A stretch of 64,000 nucleotides of DNA from Prevotella sp. oral taxon 299 str. F0039 (GCF_000163055.2 NC_022111.1:1364001-1428000); one strand, 5' to 3'; counted from the stretch's first letter, positions 35,689 through 45,636 are shown. The notes: a model not told the origin generated them from the sequence alone. Program-made: numbers and translations.

Positions 35689-36675
35689 CTATTGTTTAGG
35701 CATACAGAAGTAGCCACGGTATAGATATTTATTCTTTATTACAGACATAATACCCCAGACATTTGTTCCATCGTTCTTGATGATTTCTACTTTTACATTA
35801 TCAAATGTAGTGATAGGGCCATAAAATTGAAGTCGAGCTTCAATTTTGGCATTGTCATACACACCAACGGATTCGTCGCCATCAAAGAAGAGACGAAGAT
35901 ATTGATAGTCTTGATACTCAAAACCAATTTTGTTTTTGTTTCCCTCTTTTGTGTTAATAGCTTGAAGATAGTTGTAACCAGACCAGTTTATAACTTTTCC
36001 TTCATTCCAAGCAATGCGCTTGACGTTGCTGTTCATGATTTCAGCTTTTTCGTTATCGGTATAAGGAACGTCGGTTTCAGCTACAGTTACTTTTACCTTT
36101 GCAACAAGTCCAGCAGCATCAGTGATGTTAACCATCGTTTCGCCAGAGTGTACACCACGAATATAAATAGCTGTATCTCCTTGTACGCGAAGGAACTGTG
36201 CTACGTCTGTATTCTCGCTTTTAACTTGGTAGTCTCCATTTCCTTTCTTTACAACCACTTTCTGATCTCCTGCGTCATGACCAAGTATTTTAGATATACT
36301 TATCTCCTCCTTGTCAAGCAGAATCGACATGTACATAGATTTGATGGTGACACGTTTATAGTTTCCTGCGTCATCAGAAATAATGCAAGCAGTGATTCCT
36401 TTTTGAAGACTCTTAATTGTGATGGCATTGTTTTCGAGGCTTGCCACAGCAATGTCGGGAGATTCATTGATTACCTTATAATTTCCTCCACCTTTTAAGA
36501 TTTTAGTGGTAGAAGTTTCGCCAACAGGAACAGATAAGGTATCGTTTTCTAATTGAATCTCTACTGGAGTAGCTGTTGGTTCTTCGGGAGTGATGTCTGA
36601 CTTGTTGTTGCAGGCAGAAAAAACACCTGCTAGCAACAATCCTATTATTGATAGATAAAATAATCGTACTTTCAT
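35689..36675 (-). CDS. Ig-like-domain lipoprotein of the N-glycan locus
   Basis: The 328-residue protein has a lipobox (GVFSAC, cysteine 22), then two Ig-like beta repeats (about 40-115 and 120-200, each opening with a phrase like DTLSVPVGETSTTKILKGGG or DKEEISISKILGHDAGDQKV). A C-terminal unrecognised beta domain of about 125 residues follows. I placed the start at the ATG at 36675, where the signal peptide begins; the frame opens earlier, inside the GH18 gene. It is the last gene of the locus and is probably a surface glycan-binding protein; this role is inferred from position. Confidence 0.78.
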   Translation of the reverse strand: MKVRLFYLSIIGLLLAGVFSACNNKSDITPEEPTATPVEIQLENDTLSVPVGETSTTKILKGGGNYKVINESPDIAVASLENNAITIKSLQKGITACIISDDAGNYKRVTIKSMYMSILLDKEEISISKILGHDAGDQKVVVKKGNGDYQVKSENTDVAQFLRVQGDTAIYIRGVHSGETMVNITDAAGLVAKVKVTVAETDVPYTDNEKAEIMNSNVKRIAWNEGKVINWSGYNYLQAINTKEGNKNKIGFEYQDYQYLRLFFDGDESVGVYDNAKIEARLQFYGPITTFDNVKVEIIKNDGTNVWGIMSVIKNKYLYRGYFCMPKQ

Positions 36676-36694
36676 CTTATTTTCTTTTAAAGGT

Positions 36695-38062
36695 TTACCA
36701 ATCTTTTCTATAAATACCCGTTTGGACAACATTTGCACCATAGAAGGCTTGTGAAATTCTGTTGAGAACTTCTAGAGGAGTACGTTTAGGATCTAAACCG
36801 AACACCATTGTGCCGCCATAGCCTTCGGACTTTATTCTATCATAAACGCTAGATGGAGATGCATAGTTACGCGCACATTCAACAGATCCTAAGAACATAC
36901 CACTCTTGGGCATACCTGGATAGTTATTGCTTAAATCAGATGTGCCTCCGTAATCATGAATTCCACAATCTACAAACTCTCCAGGTTGCTTTCCCTCAAC
37001 ACTATATAAGTTTGTAGTTCCGCCATACACATAAACCTGAACAAGTTTGTTTGGCATTGCTTTTTTAGTTTCATAGCATAGGCGTGAAGCATTACCACCA
37101 GATACAAATCCAGGATAACTACCACCTGTGTTAGAATACTCATCATCGAAGAATACTCCATCAAGATTATAGGCTTCGACCTTTGCCTTTAATTCTTGTG
37201 CAAAATGTTTGCAACCTTCTACAGATAGATTGGTTATCGCAGCACGGTCGTGATTACCCAAGATACCTAAGATAACTTTCATACCTTTTTGCTGTAAAGG
37301 TTCAAGATACTTCTCTTTATATTGTAACACATGAGAGATGTTTTCATTGTTATAATTGTAAACCTCTTGTGTTTCCAAATTATAATTAATGTTTCCAGAG
37401 AAAAGAATTACTTGGTCGAAGAAATATTGACCAGTGCCTTGCAATGTGAAACAGAGATTATAAAGAGGATTAGAGTCGTTTATTTCCATGCAACTGATTA
37501 CTTGCAAACCATTATGTTTGTGACAGTTTGGCATTTTTGTGATATCTTGTACGAAAAGTACAAATTCACCTTTTTCTTTTGAAATTTGGTTTTGTGCACT
37601 ATTCAAACGTAATGGGATTGCATAGATACCATTCTTTTCCAAATTATTAGCAGTGTTGTATTTTACGCTTATAGGATTAGATTTTATATCCCCTGCTTCA
37701 ACGACAGGAGTTCCTTCTATAGTAACTAAATCCTCTGGTAATGCTTGATAATTGGTCTTGTTTTTATCATTATAAGCTTTGAGAACTGTGGCATCATAAG
37801 AAAGAGAATATTCTTGCTTGGTTGTTGATGCTGTAGTTACATTTACATAGAAGTTAGTGGCTCCTTTAACATTGAAAAGAAGTGAATCGCGCATACTTGC
37901 TCCATACTTATCTGTGAGATAAGCTAATTGTTTTTCTGGAGTGCTATAATTTTCTTCATCTACTCCTTGCACGTTGATTGAATTCGAGCAAGCAGTTGTT
38001 AAGCCTGCAATTAGTATGATTCCAATTGCAACTTTTATTATGGTTAAAAACTTTTTGTTCAT
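36695..38062 (-). CDS. GH18 endo-beta-N-acetylglucosaminidase with N-terminal DUF1735
   Basis: Such enzymes cut the chitobiose core of N-glycans at the cell surface. The 455-residue lipoprotein (lipobox cysteine 25) has an N-terminal DUF1735-like domain (about 45-175) and a GH18 barrel. The GH18 catalytic block reads YNLDGVFFDDEYS (about 297-309): the final Asp and Glu of the DxxDxDxE pattern are present, but the middle Asp is Phe. The catalytic Glu is therefore kept. Spacing to neighbours is 18 and 19 bases, so it is co-transcribed. High-mannose specificity is inferred from locus organisation. Confidence 0.9.
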   Translation of the reverse strand: MNKKFLTIIKVAIGIILIAGLTTACSNSINVQGVDEENYSTPEKQLAYLTDKYGASMRDSLLFNVKGATNFYVNVTTASTTKQEYSLSYDATVLKAYNDKNKTNYQALPEDLVTIEGTPVVEAGDIKSNPISVKYNTANNLEKNGIYAIPLRLNSAQNQISKEKGEFVLFVQDITKMPNCHKHNGLQVISCMEINDSNPLYNLCFTLQGTGQYFFDQVILFSGNINYNLETQEVYNYNNENISHVLQYKEKYLEPLQQKGMKVILGILGNHDRAAITNLSVEGCKHFAQELKAKVEAYNLDGVFFDDEYSNTGGSYPGFVSGGNASRLCYETKKAMPNKLVQVYVYGGTTNLYSVEGKQPGEFVDCGIHDYGGTSDLSNNYPGMPKSGMFLGSVECARNYASPSSVYDRIKSEGYGGTMVFGLDPKRTPLEVLNRISQAFYGANVVQTGIYRKDW

Positions 38063-38080
38063 CTTTGTTGTAATCTAAAG

Positions 38081-39229
38081 TTATTTAGTTGCTGGTAATG
38101 AAACGGGTTTCCATGTTAAAGTCTTATTAGCTTTTAGGTCATTTCCATTTCCAGAATAGTCTTTTACTGTGAGTGTAGAACTATCATCAAATTTCCAATA
38201 AGCAACAAGACCAGGAGTTGTGGGATCTACACTATATATGCTTGAAGCTATTTCTTCTTGCGTACGAACAACATCCCAAACTCGAGCTTCTGAGATACAA
38301 CCATTTAAGTCACGCTTATCGTCATAGGATTTTCCTACAAGGAAATTGCGGTCATAACCATTTCCCTCAAGAGTTATAGAACCGATACTACGTTCGTCCT
38401 CATACATTAATTTTCCATTAATGTAGATCTTTATTTCTCCACCATCTTCATTATAGGTTAGGGCAACGTGTTGCCATGTGTTTGTTTTCAATTGCAATTT
38501 GCTATCAGTAATGTTTGTGTTGGGCGTTGCAATTTGTAGTTGGTTAGGTGGTAAACCTGCATCACCAATACGCATAAGGAACTTACCTTCAATACCCATG
38601 ATAGTGGAAATAAGCTTATCAAGCTCACGAGGATAGACTAGTGCTTCCATTGTTAGTTGCTTCATGTGGTCAATACGTCCTAGGGTTTTCCAAGGATATA
38701 TTTCCAAATAGTTGTCTTGAATATCTGCAACAACATTAATTAAAGCACCTGCCTTGAATATATAGTAGTATTCTTTGGCAGACCCTAGGAGATCTATATC
38801 TTCGGTCTCTACTTCTACAGGGAATATATAAGTCTTAGAACGATCTAATGTTCCTAAATTAAAGAAAGAAATCTTAGCCTCATTACTCTTGACAGAACCT
38901 TTATTAATCATCAACTGCTTCTCAAGAATTTTATAACAGTTATTAGGAAGTAATTCTGCCGTTGTATAGTATCTCTTAGTATATGTGTAAAAAAGTGATG
39001 GCTTAAAAATAATTTGTGCATTTACTTCTTTCTCTGCGGGGCGTGCTGTAGCTATAGTGATAGTTTTGGATATAGTTCCAACATTTCCTTTAATTATTGT
39101 TTCAGAAGTCATTTCTTTAGCATTGATATATGCTTTGTTAGAAAAGTTTTCTTCATTATTGGATTGACAGGCGGCTGTTAACGTAAGTGCAACTAACCAC
39201 AGAGGATAAAATTTAATTATATTCTTCAT
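38081..39229 (-). CDS. DUF1735-LamG surface lipoprotein
   Basis: The 382-residue lipoprotein (lipobox TAAC, cysteine 21) carries a DUF1735 domain (about 30-150) and a C-terminal concanavalin/LamG jelly roll (about 190-375) recognisable from NTWQHVALTYNEDGGEIKIY, DLNGCISEARVWDVVRTQEE and LVAYWKFDD. It is probably a surface glycan-binding protein. A gene of this layout sits between the GH18-like and GH18 genes in the N-glycan locus of B. thetaiotaomicron as I recall it. Confidence 0.87.
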   Translation of the reverse strand: MKNIIKFYPLWLVALTLTAACQSNNEENFSNKAYINAKEMTSETIIKGNVGTISKTITIATARPAEKEVNAQIIFKPSLFYTYTKRYYTTAELLPNNCYKILEKQLMINKGSVKSNEAKISFFNLGTLDRSKTYIFPVEVETEDIDLLGSAKEYYYIFKAGALINVVADIQDNYLEIYPWKTLGRIDHMKQLTMEALVYPRELDKLISTIMGIEGKFLMRIGDAGLPPNQLQIATPNTNITDSKLQLKTNTWQHVALTYNEDGGEIKIYINGKLMYEDERSIGSITLEGNGYDRNFLVGKSYDDKRDLNGCISEARVWDVVRTQEEIASSIYSVDPTTPGLVAYWKFDDSSTLTVKDYSGNGNDLKANKTLTWKPVSLPATK

Positions 39230-39234
39230 AATGT

Positions 39235-40278
39235 CTATTTTTTAACAATAGGGTTCATAATAGAAATGGCTCCCCTGATAATGGGATATACAAATCTTAC
39301 CTGATAATAATCGTTGTTAATGTTATCAATTGCTAAGCCTGCAACTTGGTAGGCTTGATGTTCTTGAGCAATAAAGTTGGCTGTTCCAATAGCGGCATGT
39401 TTTTTACCCCAATATCCTGTTTTAAGGTCTGCAGGATCATTGCTATGCATTGCTACTAATGGGATGAGTTTATTGCTAGGGATACCTTCAACATTTGCTT
39501 TGATGAGTGTGTAGGCAACATCGCTAACACTTGTAGAGGTGAGGCAAGGAGTGATAATGTAGTTGGATAAGTTAAATATTTCTTTATCATCAACCTCTTG
39601 AGGCTTACCTGCTAGTACAAGAACCTTTTCAGTATGACGCTCTTTCCAGTCTTTTGCAATTCCTAAGAAGATTTTTTCATGTGCTCTTTGTGTTTGCTTT
39701 TCTTTTTCAGTCATATATATTTTGGTCTTGGCAAGAAAAGTCATCACTATACCATCATAATTAAACAGAGTACAAAGCATTAAACGTTTCTGTACTTTGT
39801 CTACCAAATACGTTTTGAAATCAGGTGAAAATGATTTCTCTGCATTATTGGGATTGTCTTCGAAAGCTTTCTTCTCTGCTTCGTAAGCTTCTTTTATCGT
39901 AATAAAATTGATTTCATATAAAGTATGAATTCCTTTATTTTCTTTTATTTCTTTTATTTCTGACAATTCACGATTATTTAGTTTCTCAGGGTGGGTAAGC
40001 ACTAAATAATCTAAGCTATCTGGTACAGCAATAATGCTTTGACCTTGTGAAGAGGGCATTTTTTTGCTATTATCAAACCAACCAAAACTGACTTTATGTT
40101 TACCTCCTTTATAAGTGCGCAATGCTGATAGATATTGTGCGTATAATTCAGGATTTTGTTCTTGTATACTTGGGGGGGTGATACTAACAGACTCTATATC
40201 TGTATCGCAACTTCCCAAGAAGCATATCATTACAAAACAACTGATTACATGTATAAAATGCTGAATGATATATTTCAT
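39235..40278 (-). CDS. GH18-like lipoprotein without catalytic residues
   Basis: The 347-residue protein has a lipobox (FLGSC, cysteine 24) and the general pattern of the Bacteroidetes GH18-like partner proteins (HKVSFGWFDNS, DSLDYLVLTHPEKL). At the place of the GH18 catalytic block it reads FNYDGIVMTFLAK: the opening DG is kept, but the Asp and Glu that carry out catalysis are Thr and Leu. It should bind but not cut N-glycan. I placed the start at 40278, directly before the signal peptide; a start ten codons upstream is possible. Confidence 0.85.
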   Translation of the reverse strand: MKYIIQHFIHVISCFVMICFLGSCDTDIESVSITPPSIQEQNPELYAQYLSALRTYKGGKHKVSFGWFDNSKKMPSSQGQSIIAVPDSLDYLVLTHPEKLNNRELSEIKEIKENKGIHTLYEINFITIKEAYEAEKKAFEDNPNNAEKSFSPDFKTYLVDKVQKRLMLCTLFNYDGIVMTFLAKTKIYMTEKEKQTQRAHEKIFLGIAKDWKERHTEKVLVLAGKPQEVDDKEIFNLSNYIITPCLTSTSVSDVAYTLIKANVEGIPSNKLIPLVAMHSNDPADLKTGYWGKKHAAIGTANFIAQEHQAYQVAGLAIDNINNDYYQVRFVYPIIRGAISIMNPIVKK

Positions 40279-40324
40279 AATTTTGTTATTATCTTGTTTA
40301 TATTTCAATGATAGAATAAACTTC

Positions 40325-41896
40325 TTACTTCGCTAGCCATACATCGGTTGCCATTGTGTTTGGACCACCAAGCAATTTTATAGCTTCATTATAGTTAGCA
40401 GAGTTGTTAAGGCGTTCTTCTTGAGGATAATAAAGACGACGTGCGCCTCGCTCACTATCTACAATGCCACCACTATTATTAACCGCAGCAGGCATTAACT
40501 TTGGAAAACCTGTGCGACGATATTCAGTCCAAGACTCCAAACCCAAAGGGAAGTTAGCTAACCATTTCTGTGTGATGATACGTTCTAGGTTTGTGTTCAT
40601 AGATGCAGCATCGTCCCATGCTATGGTTATGGTTGAAGCTGTACCTGAAAATGAGTTCGAACCTGTAGGGTCTGTATACAATAATGGGGTACTGGTTCTG
40701 TCTGATAAGAAGTTCTCTACGCCCTTTACACCCCATTGTTCAAAGGATAAACGAATGCCTTGTTCGTAGAAATCTTTAGCAGATCCTCCCATAGACCAAC
40801 CACGTAATGCACCTTCTGCACGAAGGAAAGCAACTTCAGCAGCATTCATCCAAAGAAGTTTAGAATCTGTTGTAACCTTATAGTTGGAATATAAATTAGA
40901 AATAGCTTGATCGGGAATATTAATACCTGAGCGAAGTCCATGGAATCCGTTGGTTGCATTTGTAAACTTTGATTGTGTGAACATGGCATCACGACGAGGA
41001 TCGTTATAGCCATTCATGTAACTAAGGATATCTGCACTCACACGTGAGTCTCCCTGATTGTCTTTTACACCATTGTATTCGTGCATTACAACATAAAATG
41101 GATTTGTATTAGATACTGAAAGTTCAGCATTATCGCTATTGCTAGTTATTACACCTACCATTTGGCTTACTGCTTCTTCTGCCATTTGTTTTGCTTTTGC
41201 TGGTGCAGCTTTTGAAATATGTATAGCCAAGCGGAGCTTTAATGAGTTGGCAAACTTAATCCATTTCTCAACTTTTCCACCATATACATGGTCTGCCTCG
41301 GGCTTAAAGTCATTTGTTCTGTTTAAGGTAAGGGCAGTGATTGCACTATCAAGTTGTGCGAACATGCGGTTATAGACTTCTTCCTGTGAATCGTATGGAG
41401 CTGTAATTTTACCATCAGCACCCACTTTTGAATAAGGGATAGGACCATAAGCATCTGTTACTCGGTGAATACCTGCAACCTTTATAATCTGAGCTATAGA
41501 GCGAGGTACTGCTTCTTCAGTTATGTTATAGATCTCGTTGCTGTGAATAAAGAGCTTAGGGATAAAATCAGTAAAAAGGACACGGTCCCAGTTATTTGCA
41601 GTATTATACTGAGCAAAGTTCTTTCCAAGGAATCCTGGGTTGCTATCTGCTAGGTATCCGCCATAAGAACCACCACAGAGACATTCTGTGAATTGATTTG
41701 TATTTACATCGGTAGGTATAACCCAATTTTCAAGGTTAATGAGAGCTGCGCCTAAGCTATAAGCGTTGCGTTGCATCTCTTCTTTCGTTACAGCATAAGG
41801 ATCTTGGTTAAAGTCTTCATAGCCGTTTGTGCAGCCTGTAGTAGATAAAAGTGTTGCTAACAAGGCTAGGCTTAAAATATTTTTCATCTGTTTCAT
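40325..41896 (-). CDS. SusD/RagB-family glycan-binding lipoprotein
   Basis: The 523-residue protein has a lipobox (STTGCTNGYEDFNQDPY, cysteine 22) and the SusD-like helical pattern, including FTDFIPKLFIHSNEIYNI near residue 105, and LWMNAAEVAFLRAEGALRGW in the TPR part. The C-terminal half has the conserved W-x-x-x-R-R-T-G-F-P segment (ESWTEYRRTGFPKL). It caps the SusC channel from outside and delivers glycan. It begins 11 bases after susC on the same strand. Confidence 0.94.
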   Translation of the reverse strand: MKQMKNILSLALLATLLSTTGCTNGYEDFNQDPYAVTKEEMQRNAYSLGAALINLENWVIPTDVNTNQFTECLCGGSYGGYLADSNPGFLGKNFAQYNTANNWDRVLFTDFIPKLFIHSNEIYNITEEAVPRSIAQIIKVAGIHRVTDAYGPIPYSKVGADGKITAPYDSQEEVYNRMFAQLDSAITALTLNRTNDFKPEADHVYGGKVEKWIKFANSLKLRLAIHISKAAPAKAKQMAEEAVSQMVGVITSNSDNAELSVSNTNPFYVVMHEYNGVKDNQGDSRVSADILSYMNGYNDPRRDAMFTQSKFTNATNGFHGLRSGINIPDQAISNLYSNYKVTTDSKLLWMNAAEVAFLRAEGALRGWSMGGSAKDFYEQGIRLSFEQWGVKGVENFLSDRTSTPLLYTDPTGSNSFSGTASTITIAWDDAASMNTNLERIITQKWLANFPLGLESWTEYRRTGFPKLMPAAVNNSGGIVDSERGARRLYYPQEERLNNSANYNEAIKLLGGPNTMATDVWLAK

Positions 41897-41907
41897 TACT
41901 TCAGATA

Positions 41908-44900
41908 TTAGAATTTGAGTTTGATGTTGAAACCAATATTTCTAGTGCTTGGCATCATAAATTTGTCGATTCCTTGATAGTAGTTGCCTGTAGTAGCTGT
42001 TGTTTCAGGATCGAAAGGTGCTTTGCAATAGAACATTAACAAGTTGCGACCAACAAGAGATACACTAAGTTCTCCTATACCAAAGAATACATTCTTCTTA
42101 AAAGTATAACCTAAGCTAGCTTCTTGTAGGCGTATATTTGTTGCACTATATGTATAATATTGTGGGATACCATCACTTCCACCAATAGTTGTATACCAAG
42201 TTTCTGGATTAATATAATTTTGTCCATTATTGATCGAAATGAAACCATTATCTCGGGCTTTAGCTGTTGTTTCTGATACACCATAATAGTCAAGATTTGC
42301 TTGAGTTGCAGAATAAACAATACCACCAAATCGAGCAGCAACCATAAAGCCAAGGTTTAGTCCATTCCAAGAAAAATCATTACGCCAAGCCATATTGCTT
42401 TTGGGGAAAATAGATCCTAATTTAATGTCTTCTACATTGGTATTTTTAAAAACCTTACCATTTTTGTCTACATAGATTTTACGATTACTATCGCGTTGGA
42501 GGTCAGAAAGAGAATAAAGGTCGCCTAGGGTGCCACCTTTTTTCAAAATGAAATGTGCATCACCTATACCATTTTCATCAAGTTTATCTATCGTGATGAG
42601 TGTTTTTGTTTGAGGATGAACGTAAGCGGTAACGAGGTCATTAATCTTATTTCGATTTATGCTAAGTGTATAGTTAGATGACCATGAGAATTTACCCCAT
42701 GTGTTGTTATAACTAGCAGCTAATTCTATACCATAGTTGCTTACATTACCTGTCTGAATATACATATTACTATAACCAGAAGAAGCTGAAATCTTTGGGT
42801 CAAAAGTCTGGTTGTAAGTCTTTGTTGTATAATAAGTCAAGTCAAGGTTGAAGTGCTTAAACAAACGAGTCTGAAGACCAAATTCCCAAGAATCTGTACG
42901 TTCTGGTTTTAGGTTGTACACAGGATAAGTCGTCTGATTGCTCCATTGTCTGTTCTTTTCGTTCCATACGTACTTGGGATTTGCATACCAACGAGGGAAT
43001 GATAATCCAACAGATGCAAATGAACCGCGTACTTTTAGATAATCAATTTGTTTAGGTAGCGTAAAAGATTCAGAGATAATCCAAGAGCCACCAACAGATG
43101 GATAGAAGAAAGATGACTTGTTAGAATGAGGACCAGCTAGCATTGAGGGCCAGTCATTACGTCCTGTAAGAGTTAGATAGTATTGACTTCTCCAACCTAA
43201 TTCTACGCTTGAGAATAGAGATTTAGTTTGATCGTGGAAACCTGATTGCTCAGGAACAAGTCGTGCACGATTAATCTGCATTACATTAAACACGTTTGGA
43301 ATGAGATTCTCATCGATAGGACCTTTATTGCCAATCATATTTTGCTTCATATCTGAAAGCGATATACCAAGATTCGCTGCCAGTGATAGTTGGTCATTGA
43401 AGAAACGTTTATTTACATTGGCAAGTACATCTCCATAAGTCTGTTGGTAATTAGATTCCTGAACACCATAAAGACCATTGTTACTTCCTGTAAGCGTCAT
43501 TGAAGTTGATGCATAGAACTTTTCTTGGTATGTATTTGTAGAATTATCTATTCGTATGCGTGCTGAAAGATTCAACCAGTCGGTAAATTTATAAGATAAT
43601 CCAGCATTGAGCATGTAACGATGTTTCTTATTCGTACGAGGAGTGCGGAAATTGATCCAGTATGGGTTCTGACCAACCAACTCACTTATGAGACCATTCC
43701 AATTTTGAAGGTAAATTTTACGAGTTGTGTCATAGTGTTCAAACATAGCCATATCCTGATAATCATTGCCACGAGGATAAAGATAAGCTGTAACCAAAGG
43801 ATTGTTATAGACACCTTGGTTTATCATATTACGGTCATTTTGGATAATATAGCTTGCACCAAGATCAAGAGTCATGCGATCATTGAGCAAGTTTGTCGTG
43901 TTATGTACCGTGAAGTTATAGCGATTATATTTATTATTGGGAATGATTCCTGCAGAATTCAATGCACTAGCAGAGAGGAATGTTTGATTGTTTTTTGATC
44001 CTGTAGACAAAGTAAAGGCTTCTGTTGTTATTACACCAGTCTTGAGATAGTCTTTTTGTGGATTATATCCCATGTAGTTAGTTTCATTGAGTAACTTACC
44101 CCAACTATATGATTCTATACCATTATCTCGAAGGCCTGAGCCTGTTCCATATCTATTTTGGAACTTAGGAGTATGAAAAGCAGATGAGAATTCTGTGCTT
44201 TGCGAAACTGTTATCTGAGTACGTCCAATATCTCCTTTTTTTGTTGTAATGACAATAGCACCATTTGAGGCTTTTTCACCATAAAGAGCTGCAGCTGCAG
44301 CACCTGTTAATACAGACATAGATTCGATATCTTCGGCATTTAAGTCGGCAATGCCTTCTGATGTACCTCTAGACTCAAATCCACTTCCGCCACTACCTTC
44401 TGTATTCAACATAGGAATACCGTCGATAACATACAATACGTTGCTTGACTGCATAATAGAACGAGTACCACGCATCACAACTTTTGATGCTCCACCAGCA
44501 CCTGATGAAGAAGCATTGATGTTTACACCAGCAACCTTACCATTTAAAGAGTTAATAAAGTTAGCATCTTTATTTACAGCAAGATCCTCGCCTGTAACTT
44601 TTTGTACATTATATGATAACGCTTTTTGTTCACGCTTAATACCAAGAGCCGTAACAACAACCTCATTCAACTCTTTAGAGTCTTCTTGAAGTGTTTGGTT
44701 AAGTTGATTACTATTTGCACGAACTTCTTTTGTTGTGAAACCAATATAAGAGAATTCGAGTATATCTCCGTAGCTAGCATTTATGCTATAGTTTCCATCT
44801 AAGTCGGTAATTACTGCATTACTTGTGCCTTTTACTTTTATGGTAACGCCAATCAACGGATTACCATTAGTATCTAATACTCGTCCTTTTATGGTCTGCT

Positions 44901-45249
44901 TTTGAGTAGATTTTTGGACTTTCTGAGGTTCAGACTTTGTAATAACGATATGACGTCCAGAGGTTGAATAATCTAAGCCTGTGCCACTGAGTATGGCATC
45001 AAGCAAATTACTAAGTTTTACTGTTTTGGAATTCACTTTCACTTGCTTGGCAAGATCTAAGGTGTTTTGTCCATAATCTATGGACATGTTTGTTTGTTTC
45101 TCAATCGTACTGATAAGTTGATGAACAGGAATAGTAGTTTGTTCTAATTTTACTACTTGGTTTTGTCCCATCATACTGGCAGATACGGAAAGAAATAAAG
45201 CTGAAATAAAGGTTGCTTTTTTCACTTTTACCGCTTTAAATTTATTCAT
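41908..45249 (-). CDS. SusC/RagA-family TonB-dependent transporter with STN domain
   Basis: The 1113-residue protein imports glycan fragments through the outer membrane with SusD. Order of parts: signal peptide; STN domain (about 35-102, TTIPVHQLISTIEKQTN to GRHIVITK); carboxypeptidase-regulatory-like domain (about 120-200, GRVLDTNGNPLIGVTIKV); TonB plug (about 205-325, with LNGKVAGVNI and YVIDGIPML); beta-barrel ending in FNIKLKF. The STN domain usually senses substrate and signals to an anti-sigma/ECF sigma pair, but none is adjacent. It heads the six-gene locus. Confidence 0.95.
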   Translation of the reverse strand: MNKFKAVKVKKATFISALFLSVSASMMGQNQVVKLEQTTIPVHQLISTIEKQTNMSIDYGQNTLDLAKQVKVNSKTVKLSNLLDAILSGTGLDYSTSGRHIVITKSEPQKVQKSTQKQTIKGRVLDTNGNPLIGVTIKVKGTSNAVITDLDGNYSINASYGDILEFSYIGFTTKEVRANSNQLNQTLQEDSKELNEVVVTALGIKREQKALSYNVQKVTGEDLAVNKDANFINSLNGKVAGVNINASSSGAGGASKVVMRGTRSIMQSSNVLYVIDGIPMLNTEGSGGSGFESRGTSEGIADLNAEDIESMSVLTGAAAAALYGEKASNGAIVITTKKGDIGRTQITVSQSTEFSSAFHTPKFQNRYGTGSGLRDNGIESYSWGKLLNETNYMGYNPQKDYLKTGVITTEAFTLSTGSKNNQTFLSASALNSAGIIPNNKYNRYNFTVHNTTNLLNDRMTLDLGASYIIQNDRNMINQGVYNNPLVTAYLYPRGNDYQDMAMFEHYDTTRKIYLQNWNGLISELVGQNPYWINFRTPRTNKKHRYMLNAGLSYKFTDWLNLSARIRIDNSTNTYQEKFYASTSMTLTGSNNGLYGVQESNYQQTYGDVLANVNKRFFNDQLSLAANLGISLSDMKQNMIGNKGPIDENLIPNVFNVMQINRARLVPEQSGFHDQTKSLFSSVELGWRSQYYLTLTGRNDWPSMLAGPHSNKSSFFYPSVGGSWIISESFTLPKQIDYLKVRGSFASVGLSFPRWYANPKYVWNEKNRQWSNQTTYPVYNLKPERTDSWEFGLQTRLFKHFNLDLTYYTTKTYNQTFDPKISASSGYSNMYIQTGNVSNYGIELAASYNNTWGKFSWSSNYTLSINRNKINDLVTAYVHPQTKTLITIDKLDENGIGDAHFILKKGGTLGDLYSLSDLQRDSNRKIYVDKNGKVFKNTNVEDIKLGSIFPKSNMAWRNDFSWNGLNLGFMVAARFGGIVYSATQANLDYYGVSETTAKARDNGFISINNGQNYINPETWYTTIGGSDGIPQYYTYSATNIRLQEASLGYTFKKNVFFGIGELSVSLVGRNLLMFYCKAPFDPETTATTGNYYQGIDKFMMPSTRNIGFNIKLKF

Positions 45250-45456
45250 AGATGTTAGTTCTTAATTGTTTAGGGATATGAGTGAAGCTTATAAAGAACA
45301 CTCATTTGTTAGGTTGAATAGTTATGGAAATATTAATTTGTTTATTGTTGAGCCTCCTTTCTACTCTTTAAGAGTGTTGTAGTTTTATTTTTATTTAGTA
45401 GTATTCTTAACATGGTTCTAATAATTTACAAGTGAAAGCTGTTATGATAGTAGAGA

Positions 45457-45489
45457 CAAATTTACAGAATTATTTTTTATAATAGACAA
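45457..45489 (-). promoter_or_regulatory. Promoter of the N-glycan locus
   Basis: Minus strand: TTG (45489-45487), a 22-base spacer, TAAATTTG (45464-45457). The leader to the susC ATG at 45249 is about 200 bases, long enough for regulation. The spacer is at the long end of the usual range, which could fit an activated promoter. Confidence 0.5.
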
Positions 45490-45636
45490 GTTTTTTCATT
45501 TTTTTTGATTCAATGATGGTCAAATATAGACTAAAACCTATGAGAAAAAGAGAATTCTACTGACAGTCCACAACATCAATGTAGAAGTCGTGCCATGTAA
45601 GGTGAATCTGTAGAACTCGCATTATATAAAAAGTAT

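Noticed and set aside
35827..36498. A 223-codon plus-strand frame opposite the Ig-like lipoprotein gene
   Set aside because: It is antisense to a gene with a clear signal peptide and Ig-like repeats; composition is that of a shadow frame (rich in F, S, C, I).
36676..36741. A longer N-terminus for the Ig-like lipoprotein, overlapping the GH18 gene
   Set aside because: The lipoprotein signal peptide begins at 36675, and an added 22 polar residues would spoil export.
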